NCBI GenBank assembly: GCA_041640815.1
Contig: JBEPZO010000012.1
Span: 1-49,986 of the forward strand
From: JANWZL01 sp041640815
GTDB lineage: Bacteria > Pseudomonadota > Gammaproteobacteria > Burkholderiales > Thiobacillaceae
DNA: 49,986 nt
Direction: 5' to 3'
Positions 15,979 through 25,237 of the stretch are shown piece by piece. Within the stretch, counting starts at the first letter, position 1. Each line of letters starts with the position of its first letter. The notes beneath the pieces are model-generated. The model ran no database searches, was not told the DNA's origin, and worked only from the letters and a program-made list of their open reading frames with translations. The translations under genes were made by a program, and so were the position numbers.

Positions 15979-17967
15979 ATGGCAACCCGCACCGACCTTG
16001 CCAACGCCATACGCGTCCTGACCATGGACGCTGTCGAAAAGGCCAAGTCCGGACACCCGGGCATGCCGATGGGTATGGCGGAGATCGCCGAAGTGTTGTG
16101 GAACCACCATCTGCGGCACAATCCCGCCAACCCGAAGTGGCCTGACCGCGATCGCTTCGTGCTCTCCAACGGCCATGGCTCCATGCTGCTGTATGCGCTG
16201 CTGCACCTGACCGGTTATGACCTCAGCATGGAGGACATCAAGCAGTTCCGCCAGCTGCATTCCAAGACGCCAGGTCACCCCGAGTACGGTTACACCCCAG
16301 GCGTCGAGACGACGACCGGTCCCCTAGGACAAGGCATCGCCAACGCTGTGGGCATGGCCTTGGCCGAAAAGCTCTTGGCCCACCAGTTCAACAAGCCCGG
16401 TTTCGACATCGTCAACCATTACACCTATGTGTTCATGGGCGATGGCTGCATGATGGAGGGGATCTCGCACGAGGCCTGCTCGCTCGCCGGCACCTGGAAG
16501 CTCAACAAGCTGATCGTGTTCTGGGACGACAACGGCATCTCCATCGACGGGCACATCGAGCACTGGTACACCGACGATACCGTCAAGCGCTTCGAGGCCT
16601 ATGGCTGGAACGTCATCCCCAATGTCGACGGCCACGACTTCGCGGCCATCGAGGCGGCTATCCAGCAGGCCAAGCAGTCGACCGACAAGCCGACCCTGAT
16701 CTGCTGCAAGACCATCATCGGCAAAGGCTCACCCAACAAGGCGGGCACCCATGACGTGCACGGCGCCGCCCTCGGGCACGAGGAGGTGGAGGCTGCGCGC
16801 CGGCACATGGGCTGGAATTACCCGCCCTTCGAGATCCCGCAGGACATCTACGACGGCTGGGATGCCAGGACCAAGGGCGCTGGCCTGGAGCGGTTGTGGA
16901 ACAACAAGTTCGCCGAGTACGAGCGGGCCTATCCGGCCGAGGCGGCGGAGTTCAAGCGCCGCATGGCGGGCGAGCTACCGGCCAACTGGGCCGAGCACGT
17001 CAAGGCCGCCATCGCCGCCGTCAATGCCAAGGGTGAGTCCGTGGCCACGCGCAAGGCGAGCCAGATCGCCATCAACGCCTTGGCGTCGGTACTGCCGGAG
17101 TTCGTCGGCGGTTCGGCCGATCTGACCGGCTCAAACCTCACCAACTGGACCGGCTGCCACCCCATCCGCCACGGCAAGCCGGGCAACTACATCTCCTATG
17201 GCGTGCGCGAATTCGGCATGGCCGCGATCATGAACGGCATGGCCTTGCACGGCGGGCTTCTGCCCTTTGGTGGCACTTTCCTGATGTTCTCGGAATACTC
17301 CCGCAACGCCATCCGCATGGCGGCGCTGATGAAGCAGCGCGTGATCCACGTCTTCACGCACGATTCCATCGGCCTGGGTGAGGATGGCCCCACCCACCAG
17401 CCCATCGAGCAGACCGCCACCCTGCGCATGATCCCCAACATGGCGGTGTGGCGTCCATGCGACACCGTCGAGACCATGGTCGCCTGGGCTAAGGCGGTGG
17501 AAAAGCGCGATGGCCCGACGAGCCTGATCCTGTCGCGCCAGAACCTGCCCTTCATCCGCCGCACCGAGGAACAGATCGCCCTCATCGAGCGCGGCGGCTA
17601 CGTGCTCGCCGATTGCGAGGGCCGGCCACAGGTCGTGCTGATCGCCACTGGCTCCGAGGTCGATCTGGCGTTGAAGGCGCAGGCCGCGCTCAAGGAGGAG
17701 GGTATCGCCGCGCGCGTGGTGTCCATGCCCTCCACCGACGCCTTTGACCGGCAAGATGCCGCCTACAAGGAAAGCGTGCTACCGCCCGGCATCAAGCGCG
17801 TGGCGATCGAGGCCGGGGTGCCGGACGGATGGTGGAAGTACGTCGGCTGCGATGGCGCCGTGGTGGGCATCAGCCGCTTTGGCGAGTCTGCGCCGGCCGG
17901 CGTGCTGTTCAAGGAGTACGGTTTCACCGTGGAGAATGTCGTTCGTACCGTCAAGGGCATACTCTAA
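15979..17967 (+). CDS. tkt: transketolase
   Basis: The 662-residue thiamine-diphosphate enzyme moves two-carbon units between sugar phosphates in the pentose phosphate and Calvin cycles. The N-terminal PP domain holds the ThDP/Mg motif beginning GDGCMMEG (about 155-162) and ending near WDDNGISIDG. The Pyr domain follows (PEFVGGSADLTGSN), then the C-terminal domain. KSGHPGMPMGMA near residue 16 is the standard signature. Length matches the family (660-680). It has a GAGGG ribosome site and is the first gene of tkt-gapA-pgk-pyk-fba, an order usual in autotrophic and heterotrophic betaproteobacteria. Confidence 0.98.
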   Translation: MATRTDLANAIRVLTMDAVEKAKSGHPGMPMGMAEIAEVLWNHHLRHNPANPKWPDRDRFVLSNGHGSMLLYALLHLTGYDLSMEDIKQFRQLHSKTPGHPEYGYTPGVETTTGPLGQGIANAVGMALAEKLLAHQFNKPGFDIVNHYTYVFMGDGCMMEGISHEACSLAGTWKLNKLIVFWDDNGISIDGHIEHWYTDDTVKRFEAYGWNVIPNVDGHDFAAIEAAIQQAKQSTDKPTLICCKTIIGKGSPNKAGTHDVHGAALGHEEVEAARRHMGWNYPPFEIPQDIYDGWDARTKGAGLERLWNNKFAEYERAYPAEAAEFKRRMAGELPANWAEHVKAAIAAVNAKGESVATRKASQIAINALASVLPEFVGGSADLTGSNLTNWTGCHPIRHGKPGNYISYGVREFGMAAIMNGMALHGGLLPFGGTFLMFSEYSRNAIRMAALMKQRVIHVFTHDSIGLGEDGPTHQPIEQTATLRMIPNMAVWRPCDTVETMVAWAKAVEKRDGPTSLILSRQNLPFIRRTEEQIALIERGGYVLADCEGRPQVVLIATGSEVDLALKAQAALKEEGIAARVVSMPSTDAFDRQDAAYKESVLPPGIKRVAIEAGVPDGWWKYVGCDGAVVGISRFGESAPAGVLFKEYGFTVENVVRTVKGIL

Positions 17968-18029
17968 GCCACGTCTAGGCGCGGATTGCATCGTTAGTCT
18001 TTTTGCCCATCCACATCAAGGAGCACACT

Positions 18030-19031
18030 ATGACTATCAAAGTCGGCATCAACGGTTTCGGCCGCATCGGCCGCATGGCGTTCCGGGCCATCGCCAAGGA
18101 ATTCCCTGACCTCGAGGTGGTTGCCATCAATGACCTGCTCGAACCGGACTACCTCGCCTACATGCTTAGGTATGACTCCGTGCACGGCCGCTTCAACGGC
18201 GATATCGCCGTCGAGGGCAACTACCTGGTGGTCAACGGCAAGAAGGTCCGCCTGACCGCCGAGAAGGACCCGGCCAACCTGAAGTGGAACGAGGCGGGGG
18301 CCGACATCGTGCTGGAGTGCACCGGTATCTTTCTCGACGAAGAGTCCTGCCAGGCCCATCTCAAGGCCGGTGCCAAGAAGGTGGTGATGTCGGCGCCGTC
18401 CAAGGACAAGACGCCGATGTTCGTCTACGGCGTTAATCACAAGAGCTACGCTGGGCAGGCCATCGTCTCCGCCGCCTCCTGCACCACCAACTGCCTCGCC
18501 CCGGTGGCCAAGGTGCTGCACGACAACTGGGGCATCAAGCGCGGGCTGATGTCCACCGTGCACGCCGCCACCGCCACCCAGAAGACAGTGGACGGCCCGT
18601 CGAAGAAGGATTGGCGCGGCGGCCGCGGCATCCTGGAGAACATCATCCCCTCCTCCACCGGTGCGGCCAAGGCGGTGGGCAAGGTGTTGCCCGAGCTCAA
18701 TGGCAAGCTCACCGGCATGGCCTTCCGCGTGCCGACCTCCGACGTGTCGGTGGTGGACCTCACCGTCGAGCTCGAGAAACCGGCCAAGTATGAAGAGATC
18801 TGCGCGGCGATGAAGAAGGCCTCGCAGGAGGGCGATCTGAGCAAGACCCTGGGCTATACCGATGAGAAGGTGGTCTCCACCGACTTCCGCGGCAATAGCT
18901 ATGCCTCCATTTTCGACGCCGAGGCAGGCATCGCCCTGGACGACACCTTCATCAAGGTGGTGGCCTGGTACGACAACGAGTACGGCTACACCTGCAACAT
19001 GCTGCGCTTTGCTCAGCACATCGCGAAATGA
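18030..19031 (+). CDS. gapA: glyceraldehyde-3-phosphate dehydrogenase, type I
   Basis: The 333-residue enzyme converts glyceraldehyde-3-phosphate to 1,3-bisphosphoglycerate. The ATG at 18030 has AAGGAG seven bases upstream; an in-frame TTG 27 bases earlier is not needed. The NAD fold begins KVGINGFGRIGR, and NDL after the second strand (Asp35) favours NAD. The catalytic cysteine lies in SCTTNCLAP (Cys151). Length is standard. It is 62 bases downstream of tkt and is followed by a set of strong hairpins before pgk. Confidence 0.98.
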   Translation: MTIKVGINGFGRIGRMAFRAIAKEFPDLEVVAINDLLEPDYLAYMLRYDSVHGRFNGDIAVEGNYLVVNGKKVRLTAEKDPANLKWNEAGADIVLECTGIFLDEESCQAHLKAGAKKVVMSAPSKDKTPMFVYGVNHKSYAGQAIVSAASCTTNCLAPVAKVLHDNWGIKRGLMSTVHAATATQKTVDGPSKKDWRGGRGILENIIPSSTGAAKAVGKVLPELNGKLTGMAFRVPTSDVSVVDLTVELEKPAKYEEICAAMKKASQEGDLSKTLGYTDEKVVSTDFRGNSYASIFDAEAGIALDDTFIKVVAWYDNEYGYTCNMLRFAQHIAK

Positions 19032-19036
19032 CCGAA

Positions 19037-19120
19037 GGGCCTCAGGCGGGCGGTAATGTCCGCCTGAGGCCCACGCGCGTGCCGCGTGAGCCGTAAGGCT
19101 TGAGCGCCCTCAAGCCTTAC
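19037..19120 (+). repeat. tandem strong hairpins in the gapA-pgk spacer
   Basis: Two perfect stem-loops fill most of the 112-base spacer: a 13-bp stem (arms 19037-19049 and 19060-19072, 10-base loop) and a 12-bp stem (19093-19104 and 19109-19120, loop CGCC). A weaker 6-bp stem CACGCG/CGCGTG lies between them (19072-19088). Neither strong stem is followed by a T run, so simple rho-independent termination is unlikely. mRNA stabilisation, a processing site or regulated readthrough are more likely. Confidence 0.8.
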
Positions 19121-19143
19121 TGCTTACCCTTCAGGAGTCTATC

Positions 19144-20328
19144 ATGGCCAAGTTTCTCCGCATGACCGACCTCGACCTCAAGGGCAAACGCGTGTTCATC
19201 CGCGCCGACCTGAACGTGCCCATCAAAGATGGCAAGGTCACCAGCGACGCCCGCATCACCGCCTCCATGCCCACCATCGAGTACGCCCTCAAGGCCGGCG
19301 CCCGCGTCATGGTCACCTCCCATTTGGGACGCCCCACCGAGGGCGAGTGGAGCCCGGAGGTCTCGCTCGCGCCCGTGGCCGAGGTGATGTCCGCCAAGCT
19401 CGGTAAGCCCGTGCGCCTGATCAAGGACTGGGTCGATGGCGGCTTCGAGGTCGCCGAGGGCGAGGTCGTGCTGCTCGAGAACTGCCGCATCAACAAGGGT
19501 GAAAAAAAGAACCTCGAAGAAACGGCGCGCAAATACGCGGCGCTGTGCGACGTCTTCGTCATGGATGCCTTCGGCACGGCGCACCGCGCCGAGGCCTCCA
19601 CCTATGGCATCGCCCAGTACGCCCCCGTGGCCTGTGCCGGCATGTTGGTGACCCAAGAGCTGGAGGCCCTGTCCAAGGCGTTGGCCAATCCGGCGCGGCC
19701 CATGGTGGCCATCGTCGGTGGCTCGAAGGTATCTACCAAGCTGACCGTGCTCGAGTCCCTGGCCGAGAAATGCGACCAGCTGGTGGTCGGCGGCGGCATC
19801 GCCAACACCTTCCTCAAGGCCGCTGGCAAGCAGGTCGGCAAGTCGCTGTGTGAGGACGACCTCGTGCCCACGGCCAAAGCCCTCATGGACAAGATGAGCG
19901 CGCGCGGCGCCAGCATACCCCTTGCCGTGGACGTGGTGGTGGGCAAGCAATTCGACGCCAATGAGCCTGCCGTGATCAAGGATGCCGACGCCGTCGCCGA
20001 CGACGACATGATCTTCGACATCGGCCCGAAGACGGCGCAGGCGCTCAGCGACATCATCCTGCGGGCGGGCACCGTGGTCTGGAACGGACCGGTCGGCGTG
20101 TTCGAGTTCGACCAGTTCGGTGAGGGGACCAAGGCCATCGCCAAGGCCATCGCCGAGACCAAGGCGTTCACCCTGGCCGGCGGGGGTGACACCATCGCCG
20201 CCATCCAGAAGTACGGCATCTACGACAAGGTGTCCTATATCTCGACGGCCGGCGGCGCCTTCCTCGAATATCTCGAGGGCAAGACCCTGCCGGCGGTAGA
20301 GATCCTGGAAAAGCGCGCGGCTGGCTGA
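19144..20328 (+). CDS. pgk: phosphoglycerate kinase
   Basis: The 394-residue monomeric kinase interconverts 1,3-bisphosphoglycerate and 3-phosphoglycerate with ADP/ATP. The N-domain motif KRVFIRADLNVPIK (about 14-27) and the substrate-binding TSHLGRPTEG (about 58-67) are present, and the C-domain carries the nucleotide site around WNGPVGVFE and the Gly-rich AGGGDTIAAI. Start supported by CAGGAG. Length as expected (387-400). It lies between gapA and pyk in the same orientation, with hairpins on both sides. Confidence 0.98.
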   Translation: MAKFLRMTDLDLKGKRVFIRADLNVPIKDGKVTSDARITASMPTIEYALKAGARVMVTSHLGRPTEGEWSPEVSLAPVAEVMSAKLGKPVRLIKDWVDGGFEVAEGEVVLLENCRINKGEKKNLEETARKYAALCDVFVMDAFGTAHRAEASTYGIAQYAPVACAGMLVTQELEALSKALANPARPMVAIVGGSKVSTKLTVLESLAEKCDQLVVGGGIANTFLKAAGKQVGKSLCEDDLVPTAKALMDKMSARGASIPLAVDVVVGKQFDANEPAVIKDADAVADDDMIFDIGPKTAQALSDIILRAGTVVWNGPVGVFEFDQFGEGTKAIAKAIAETKAFTLAGGGDTIAAIQKYGIYDKVSYISTAGGAFLEYLEGKTLPAVEILEKRAAG

Positions 20329-20343
20329 TCTGCGGGTGAGGCG

Positions 20344-20367
20344 TGAGGCGTAGCCCCCTGCGCCTCA
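20344..20367 (+). repeat. hairpin in the pgk-pyk spacer
   Basis: TGAGGCG (20344-20350) pairs with CGCCTCA (20361-20367) around a 10-base loop. No T run follows. Together with the gapA-pgk hairpins it makes structured spacers a theme of this operon. Confidence 0.55.
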
Positions 20368-20406
20368 TACGCCCAGCCTCATCCCCCTACCCCAATCCCT
20401 CTCCCT

Positions 20407-21843
20407 ATGCTACGCAGAACCAAGATCGTCGCCACCCTGGGCCCGGCCAGCAGCGACCCCAAGGTGCTCGACCGGATGATCGAGGCGGGCGTGGACGTCG
20501 TACGCCTCAACTTCTCGCACGGCAGCGCCGAGGAACACATCCAGAATGCAGAGCTCGTGCGCGCGCTGGCGAAGACGCGTGGCCGGGCGGTCGGCGTCCT
20601 GGTCGACCTGCAGGGTCCCAAGATCCGCATCGGCAAATTCCGCGAAGGCAAGGTTACCCTCAAGGAAGGCGAACACTTCATCCTCGACGTGCAATGCGAG
20701 CTCGGTGACGAAGAACGCGTCGGCCTGGACTACCCCGACCTGATCAAGGATGTGTCGCGCGGCGCCACCCTGCTGCTGGATGATGGCCGCATCGAACTCT
20801 GGGTCGAGGAGGTCCAGGGCAGTCAGGCCATCTGCAAGGTGATCCGCGGCGGCGTGCTGTCCAACAACAAGGGCATCAACCGCAAGGGGGGCGGGCTGTC
20901 GGCTGCGGCCCTGACCGAGAAGGACGTGGAAGACATCAAGACCGCCGCCCAGCTCAAGGCCGACTATCTCGCCGTGTCCTTCCCGCGCAGCGCCGGCGAC
21001 ATCCAGCAAGCGCGCGAGATCTTGCACGCCGCCGGCGGGCGGGCCTGGATCATCGCCAAGATCGAGCGGGCCGAGGCGATCGACGCGCTCACCGAGATCC
21101 TCGACGCCAGCGATGCCATCATGGTGGCACGCGGTGATCTCGGTGTGGAGGTCGGTGACGCGACGGTGCCGGCGCTACAGAAAAAGATGATCCGCATGGC
21201 GCGCGAGCGCAACAAGCTCACCATCACTGCCACGCAGATGATGGAATCGATGATCTCTAGCCCCATCCCCACCCGTGCCGAGGTGTCCGACGTGGCCAAC
21301 GCCGTGCTGGACGGCACCGACGCGGTCATGCTCTCGGCCGAGACGGCGGTGGGGAAATATCCCATCGAGGCCGTCGCCGCCATGCACCGGGTCTGCGTCG
21401 AGGCCGAAAAGGAGATGGATCCGCCGCGCTTTCCTGGTCGCTTGACCGAGCAAGGCATCTTGCGTGTGGACGAGGCGATCGCCAAATCGGCCGCCTTCAC
21501 CGCCCTGCATCTCAACGTCAAGGCCATCGCCGCCATGACCCAATCCGGCTCGACCGCGCTGTGGATCTCGCGCATCAGCACGCACGTGCCGATCTACGCC
21601 TTGACACCCGAGGTTGAAACCCGTAGAAAGGTCACGCTATTGCGCGGCGTCTACCCCATCAACTTCCGGCCCTCCAGCACCGATCGCGATCAGCTCCTGG
21701 CCGAGGCGGAGGACGAGTTACGGCGACGCGGCGCGGTGCGCAACGGCGACCTGATCTTGCTCACCATCGGTGAGCCCATCGGCAAGCCTGGCGGCACCAA
21801 CACGCTCAAGATCGTTCGCGTCGGCGAGCGCAGAAAGGTTTGA
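20407..21843 (+). CDS. pyk: pyruvate kinase
   Basis: The 478-residue enzyme transfers phosphate from phosphoenolpyruvate to ADP. It shows VRLNFSHG (about 32-39), LQGPKIRIG, the catalytic lysine in IAKIERAEAI, ARGDLGVEVG and TATQMMESMI followed by PTRAEVSDVANAVLDG, then the C-terminal allosteric domain that completes the normal 470-480 residues. The start MLRRTKIVATLGPAS fits the family, although no clear Shine-Dalgarno sequence precedes it. A second, very different pyruvate-kinase-like gene lies at 31498-33390. Confidence 0.97.
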   Translation: MLRRTKIVATLGPASSDPKVLDRMIEAGVDVVRLNFSHGSAEEHIQNAELVRALAKTRGRAVGVLVDLQGPKIRIGKFREGKVTLKEGEHFILDVQCELGDEERVGLDYPDLIKDVSRGATLLLDDGRIELWVEEVQGSQAICKVIRGGVLSNNKGINRKGGGLSAAALTEKDVEDIKTAAQLKADYLAVSFPRSAGDIQQAREILHAAGGRAWIIAKIERAEAIDALTEILDASDAIMVARGDLGVEVGDATVPALQKKMIRMARERNKLTITATQMMESMISSPIPTRAEVSDVANAVLDGTDAVMLSAETAVGKYPIEAVAAMHRVCVEAEKEMDPPRFPGRLTEQGILRVDEAIAKSAAFTALHLNVKAIAAMTQSGSTALWISRISTHVPIYALTPEVETRRKVTLLRGVYPINFRPSSTDRDQLLAEAEDELRRRGAVRNGDLILLTIGEPIGKPGGTNTLKIVRVGERRKV

Positions 21844-21870
21844 CTCTACCAAACTAGACAGGAGAACCAG

Positions 21871-22935
21871 ATGGCCCTCATCACCCTGCGACAACTGTTG
21901 GACCACGCCGCCGAATACGGCTATGGCGTGCCGGCCTTCAATGTCAACAACATGGAACAGATGCACGCCATCATGCAGGCCGCGGATGCCTGCGATGCGC
22001 CGGTCATCGTGCAGGCCTCGGCCGGTGCCCGCTCCTATGCCGGCGAGCCCTTCCTGCGTCATCTGATGCAGGCCGCGGTCGAGATGTATCCGCACATCCC
22101 CATCTGCGTGCACCAGGATCACGGCGCCTCGCCTGCGGTGTGCATCCGTTCCATTCAATCGGGCTTCACCTCGGTGATGATGGATGGCTCGCTGCTGGAG
22201 GACGCCAAGACGCCCGCCCCCTATGAATACAACGTCAACGTCACCCGGCAAGTGGTGGACATGGCGCATGCCTGCGGAGTGTCCGTCGAGGGTGAGCTGG
22301 GGTGCCTGGGTTCGCTCGAGACGGGCATGGCCGGCAAGGAGGACGGTGTCGGCGCCGAAGGCAAGCTGGACCACTCCATGCTGCTCACCGATCCCAACGA
22401 GGCCGCCGATTTCGTCAAAAAGACCAAGGTCGATGCCCTGGCCATCGCCATCGGCACCTCCCACGGCGCCTACAAGTTCACCCGTCCGCCGACTGGCGAC
22501 ATCCTGGCCATTGATCGCGTCAAGGAAATCCACGCCCGCATCCCCAATACCCACCTGGTGATGCACGGCTCCTCCTCGGTGCCCCAGGAGTGGCTCAAGA
22601 TCATCAACGAATACGGTGGCGACATGGGCCAGACCTATGGCGTGCCGGTGGAAGAGATCGTCGAGGGCATCAAGCACGGCGTGCGCAAGGTCAACATCGA
22701 CACCGACCTGCGCATGGCGGCCACGGGTGCGATCCGTAAATTCCTGGCCGAGAACAAGAAGGAGTTCGATCCGCGCAAATTCCTCAAGGCGGCGACCAAG
22801 GCCATGTCGGAGATCTGCAAGGCGCGCTATGAGGCCTTCGGCTGCGCTGGCCAGGCCAGCAAGATCAAGCCCTTGAGCCTCGAGGCCATGGCCAAGCGCT
22901 ATCAGTCCGGCGAGCTGGATCCGAAGGTGAGCTGA
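21871..22935 (+). CDS. fba: fructose-bisphosphate aldolase, class II (CbbA/Fba type)
   Basis: The 354-residue zinc enzyme splits or joins fructose-1,6-bisphosphate, and in autotrophs sedoheptulose-1,7-bisphosphate. Zinc ligands are visible in VHQDHGAS (about 80-87) and in later His residues (KHGVRKVNIDTD; MHGSSS). The length and the start MALITLRQLLDHAAEYGYGVPAF are those of the CbbA-like subgroup common in betaproteobacteria. AGGAG lies upstream. It closes the carbon-metabolism operon, followed by a terminator at 22954-22977. Confidence 0.97.
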   Translation: MALITLRQLLDHAAEYGYGVPAFNVNNMEQMHAIMQAADACDAPVIVQASAGARSYAGEPFLRHLMQAAVEMYPHIPICVHQDHGASPAVCIRSIQSGFTSVMMDGSLLEDAKTPAPYEYNVNVTRQVVDMAHACGVSVEGELGCLGSLETGMAGKEDGVGAEGKLDHSMLLTDPNEAADFVKKTKVDALAIAIGTSHGAYKFTRPPTGDILAIDRVKEIHARIPNTHLVMHGSSSVPQEWLKIINEYGGDMGQTYGVPVEEIVEGIKHGVRKVNIDTDLRMAATGAIRKFLAENKKEFDPRKFLKAATKAMSEICKARYEAFGCAGQASKIKPLSLEAMAKRYQSGELDPKVS

Positions 22936-22953
22936 TCCCACCCCCGGCGACGC

Positions 22954-22977
22954 AAGGCGGCTGCGGCCGCCTTTTTT
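22954..22977 (+). terminator. rho-independent terminator after fba
   Basis: AAGGCGGC (22954-22961) and GCCGCCTT (22966-22973) form a GC-rich stem with loop TGCG, directly followed by TTTT. It lies 18 bases after the aldolase stop and marks the end of the tkt-gapA-pgk-pyk-fba transcript. Confidence 0.9.
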
Positions 22978-23020
22978 ATGCATGCCGCGCGCAAGCGGCG
23001 ATGACTCATGCCTGCTTCAG

Positions 23021-23058
23021 GCAAAGCGCACCGAAGGTGTTTTTTGCAAAGCGAACCG
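23021..23058 (+). repeat. 13-bp direct repeat upstream of purC
   Basis: GCAAAGCGCACCG (23021-23033) and GCAAAGCGAACCG (23046-23058) match at 12 of 13 positions with starts 25 bases apart. Between them lies CACCGAAGGTG followed by TTTTTT, a weak terminator-like hairpin. They are about 215 bases upstream of purC, so an operator role is possible but unproven. Confidence 0.4.
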
Positions 23059-23272
23059 GTCAACGTAAGCAGCAATGGGCATGTGCGGGGCTTTGCGCAT
23101 GGCGCCATAGATGGTGGGAACCGTCACCACCGGGCGTGAGCCGGGCATGGCCGTGACGACGGGGGTGAGCCCGGCGGGGCGGCCGTCGAGTCGGAATTTT
23201 TGACGCGTTCTGACTCCGCCGTGACCGCGGCTTGGGGGATAATGTGCACCACCCGAACCTATCGCCGCCGCC

Positions 23273-24163
23273 ATGTCCCCTCCACTCTTCGAGACTCGGC
23301 TCCATTCCCTGCCCCTGCTCCACCGCGGCAAGGTGCGCGACCTCTATGCCATCGATGATCAGCGCATGCTGATCGTCGCCACCGACCGCCTGTCCGCCTT
23401 CGACGTCGTACTGCCCACCCCGATCCCGGACAAGGGACGGGTGCTCACTGCCATCTCCAACTTCTGGTGCGCGCGCCTGGCGCATCTGGTGCCCAACCAC
23501 TTGACCGGCGAGGCGCCGGAGGATGTGGTGGCGCCTGAGGAGCGCGAGCAGGTCGCCGGCCGCGCCGTGGTGGCCTGGCGGCTGAAGGCGCTGCCGGTGG
23601 AGGCCATCGTGCGCGGCTACCTGGTCGGTTCCGGTTGGCAGGACTATCAGGCCACGGGTAGCGTTTGCGGCATCCGCCTGCCGCCGGGGCTCAAGCTCGC
23701 CGAGCAGTTGCCGCAGCCGATCTTCACGCCCTCCACCAAGGCGGCGGTGGGCAGCCACGACGAGAACATCGATTTCGGCCAGTGCGAGGCCCTGCTGGGA
23801 GCAGCGCTTGCTGCGCAGGTGCGCGATACCGCCCTCACCCTGTACCGGGAGGCGGCGGCCTACGCGCGCACGCGCGGCATCCTCATCGCCGACACCAAGT
23901 TCGAGTTTGGGCTCGACGCGGCGGGGCGGCTCACCCTCATCGACGAGGCCTTGACACCGGATTCCTCCCGCTTCTGGCCGGCGGATGCCTACCGCGTGGG
24001 CGAAAATCCGCCCAGCTTCGACAAGCAATACGTGCGCGACTGGCTCACCGCTAGCGGCTGGAACAAACGCCCGCCCGCGCCCGAACTCCCGCCAGAGGTG
24101 GTCGAGCGCACGGCGGAGAAGTACCGCGAGGCGCTGAGAAGGCTGGTTGGTGACGCGGGTTGA
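23273..24163 (+). CDS. purC: phosphoribosylaminoimidazole-succinocarboxamide (SAICAR) synthase
   Basis: The 296-residue enzyme couples CAIR and aspartate with ATP to make SAICAR in purine synthesis. Family landmarks are LLHRGKVRDLYAI (about 15-27), the RLSAFDVVLP motif (about 40-49), EAIVRGYLVGSGW (about 110-122) and DTKFEFG followed by LIDEALTPDSSRFW near residues 206-234. The length is that of the longer, yeast-like bacterial form (290-300 residues). It ends six bases from the convergent hemE gene and has its own upstream region after the fba terminator. Confidence 0.97.
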   Translation: MSPPLFETRLHSLPLLHRGKVRDLYAIDDQRMLIVATDRLSAFDVVLPTPIPDKGRVLTAISNFWCARLAHLVPNHLTGEAPEDVVAPEEREQVAGRAVVAWRLKALPVEAIVRGYLVGSGWQDYQATGSVCGIRLPPGLKLAEQLPQPIFTPSTKAAVGSHDENIDFGQCEALLGAALAAQVRDTALTLYREAAAYARTRGILIADTKFEFGLDAAGRLTLIDEALTPDSSRFWPADAYRVGENPPSFDKQYVRDWLTASGWNKRPPAPELPPEVVERTAEKYREALRRLVGDAG

Positions 24164-24169
24164 GCCGCG

Positions 24170-25237
24170 CTAGCTGCGGTGATAGGCGCGGCTATCGCGC
24201 TTGACGGTATCCACCAGCACGCGCACCTGCTGCGGCGGGGTGAACTGAGAAATGCCGTGGCCTAAGTTGAAGACATGGCCGGGGCCGGGGCCGTAGCTGG
24301 CGAGGATGCGGCGGGCCTCGGCGATGACGGTCTCGGGGGTGCCGAAGAGCACCGCCGGGTCCATGTTGCCTTGCAGGGCGACGCGGTCGCCCACGCGCCG
24401 GCGTGCTTCGCCGATGTCGATCGCCCAGTCGAGCCCCACGGCGTCGCAGCCGCAGGCGGCGATGTGCTCCAGCCACAGGCCGCCGCCCTTGGTGAACACG
24501 ATGCGCGGTACGATGCGGCCTTCGTTCTCGCGCTTCAAGCCGGCCATGATGCGGGCGATGTAGGGCAGCGAGAATTCGAGATAGGCGGCCTGGCTGAGCA
24601 TGCCGCCCCAGGAGTCGAACACCATCACCGCCTGGGCGCCGGCCTCGATCTGGGCGTTGAGATAGTCGGTGACGGCGCGGGTGGTCACCTCCAAGATGTG
24701 ATGCAACAGGTCGGGCCGGCTGTAGAGCAGGGTCTTGAGCTTGAGGTACTGGTCGCTGCCCTCGCCCTCCACCATGTAGCAGGCGAGGGTGAAGGGGCTA
24801 CCGGAGAAGCCGATGAGCGGCACTGAGCCGTCCAAGGCGCGGCGGATCTCGGCCACCGCGTCGAGCACATAGCGCAGGTGGTCGTAGGGGTCTGGTGCCT
24901 GAAGGGCGCGGATCTCCCACTCCGCGCGCAGCGGGCGCTCGAACTTGGGCCCCTCGCCCGGCGCGAAATAGAGCCCTAGCCCCATGGCATCGGGGATGGT
25001 GAGGATGTCGGAGAACAGGATCGCGGCATCGAGGTCATAGCGCGCCAGGGGCTGCAGCGTCACCTCGGTGGCGAGGCTGGGGCTTTTGCACAGGGTGAGG
25101 AAGTCTTGGGCCCGCTCGCGGGTGGCGCAGTACTCGGGCAGGTAGCGGCCGGCCTGGCGCATGAGCCAGATCGGGGTATAGTCGGTGGGCTGCCGCAACA
25201 GGGCGCGCAGCAGGGTGTCGTTTTTCAGCGGGGGCAT
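24170..25237 (-). CDS. hemE: uroporphyrinogen decarboxylase
   Basis: The 355-residue enzyme decarboxylates the four acetate groups of uroporphyrinogen III to give coproporphyrinogen III in heme synthesis. The signature PIWLMRQAGRYLPEY (about 22-36) and the catalytic aspartate region ILFSDILTIPDAMG (about 73-86) are present, as is GFSGSPFTLACYMVEG. Length is standard. It converges on purC with only six bases between the stop codons, so transcripts overlap at their ends unless terminated within the genes. Confidence 0.97.
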   Translation of the reverse strand: MPPLKNDTLLRALLRQPTDYTPIWLMRQAGRYLPEYCATRERAQDFLTLCKSPSLATEVTLQPLARYDLDAAILFSDILTIPDAMGLGLYFAPGEGPKFERPLRAEWEIRALQAPDPYDHLRYVLDAVAEIRRALDGSVPLIGFSGSPFTLACYMVEGEGSDQYLKLKTLLYSRPDLLHHILEVTTRAVTDYLNAQIEAGAQAVMVFDSWGGMLSQAAYLEFSLPYIARIMAGLKRENEGRIVPRIVFTKGGGLWLEHIAACGCDAVGLDWAIDIGEARRRVGDRVALQGNMDPAVLFGTPETVIAEARRILASYGPGPGHVFNLGHGISQFTPPQQVRVLVDTVKRDSRAYHRS

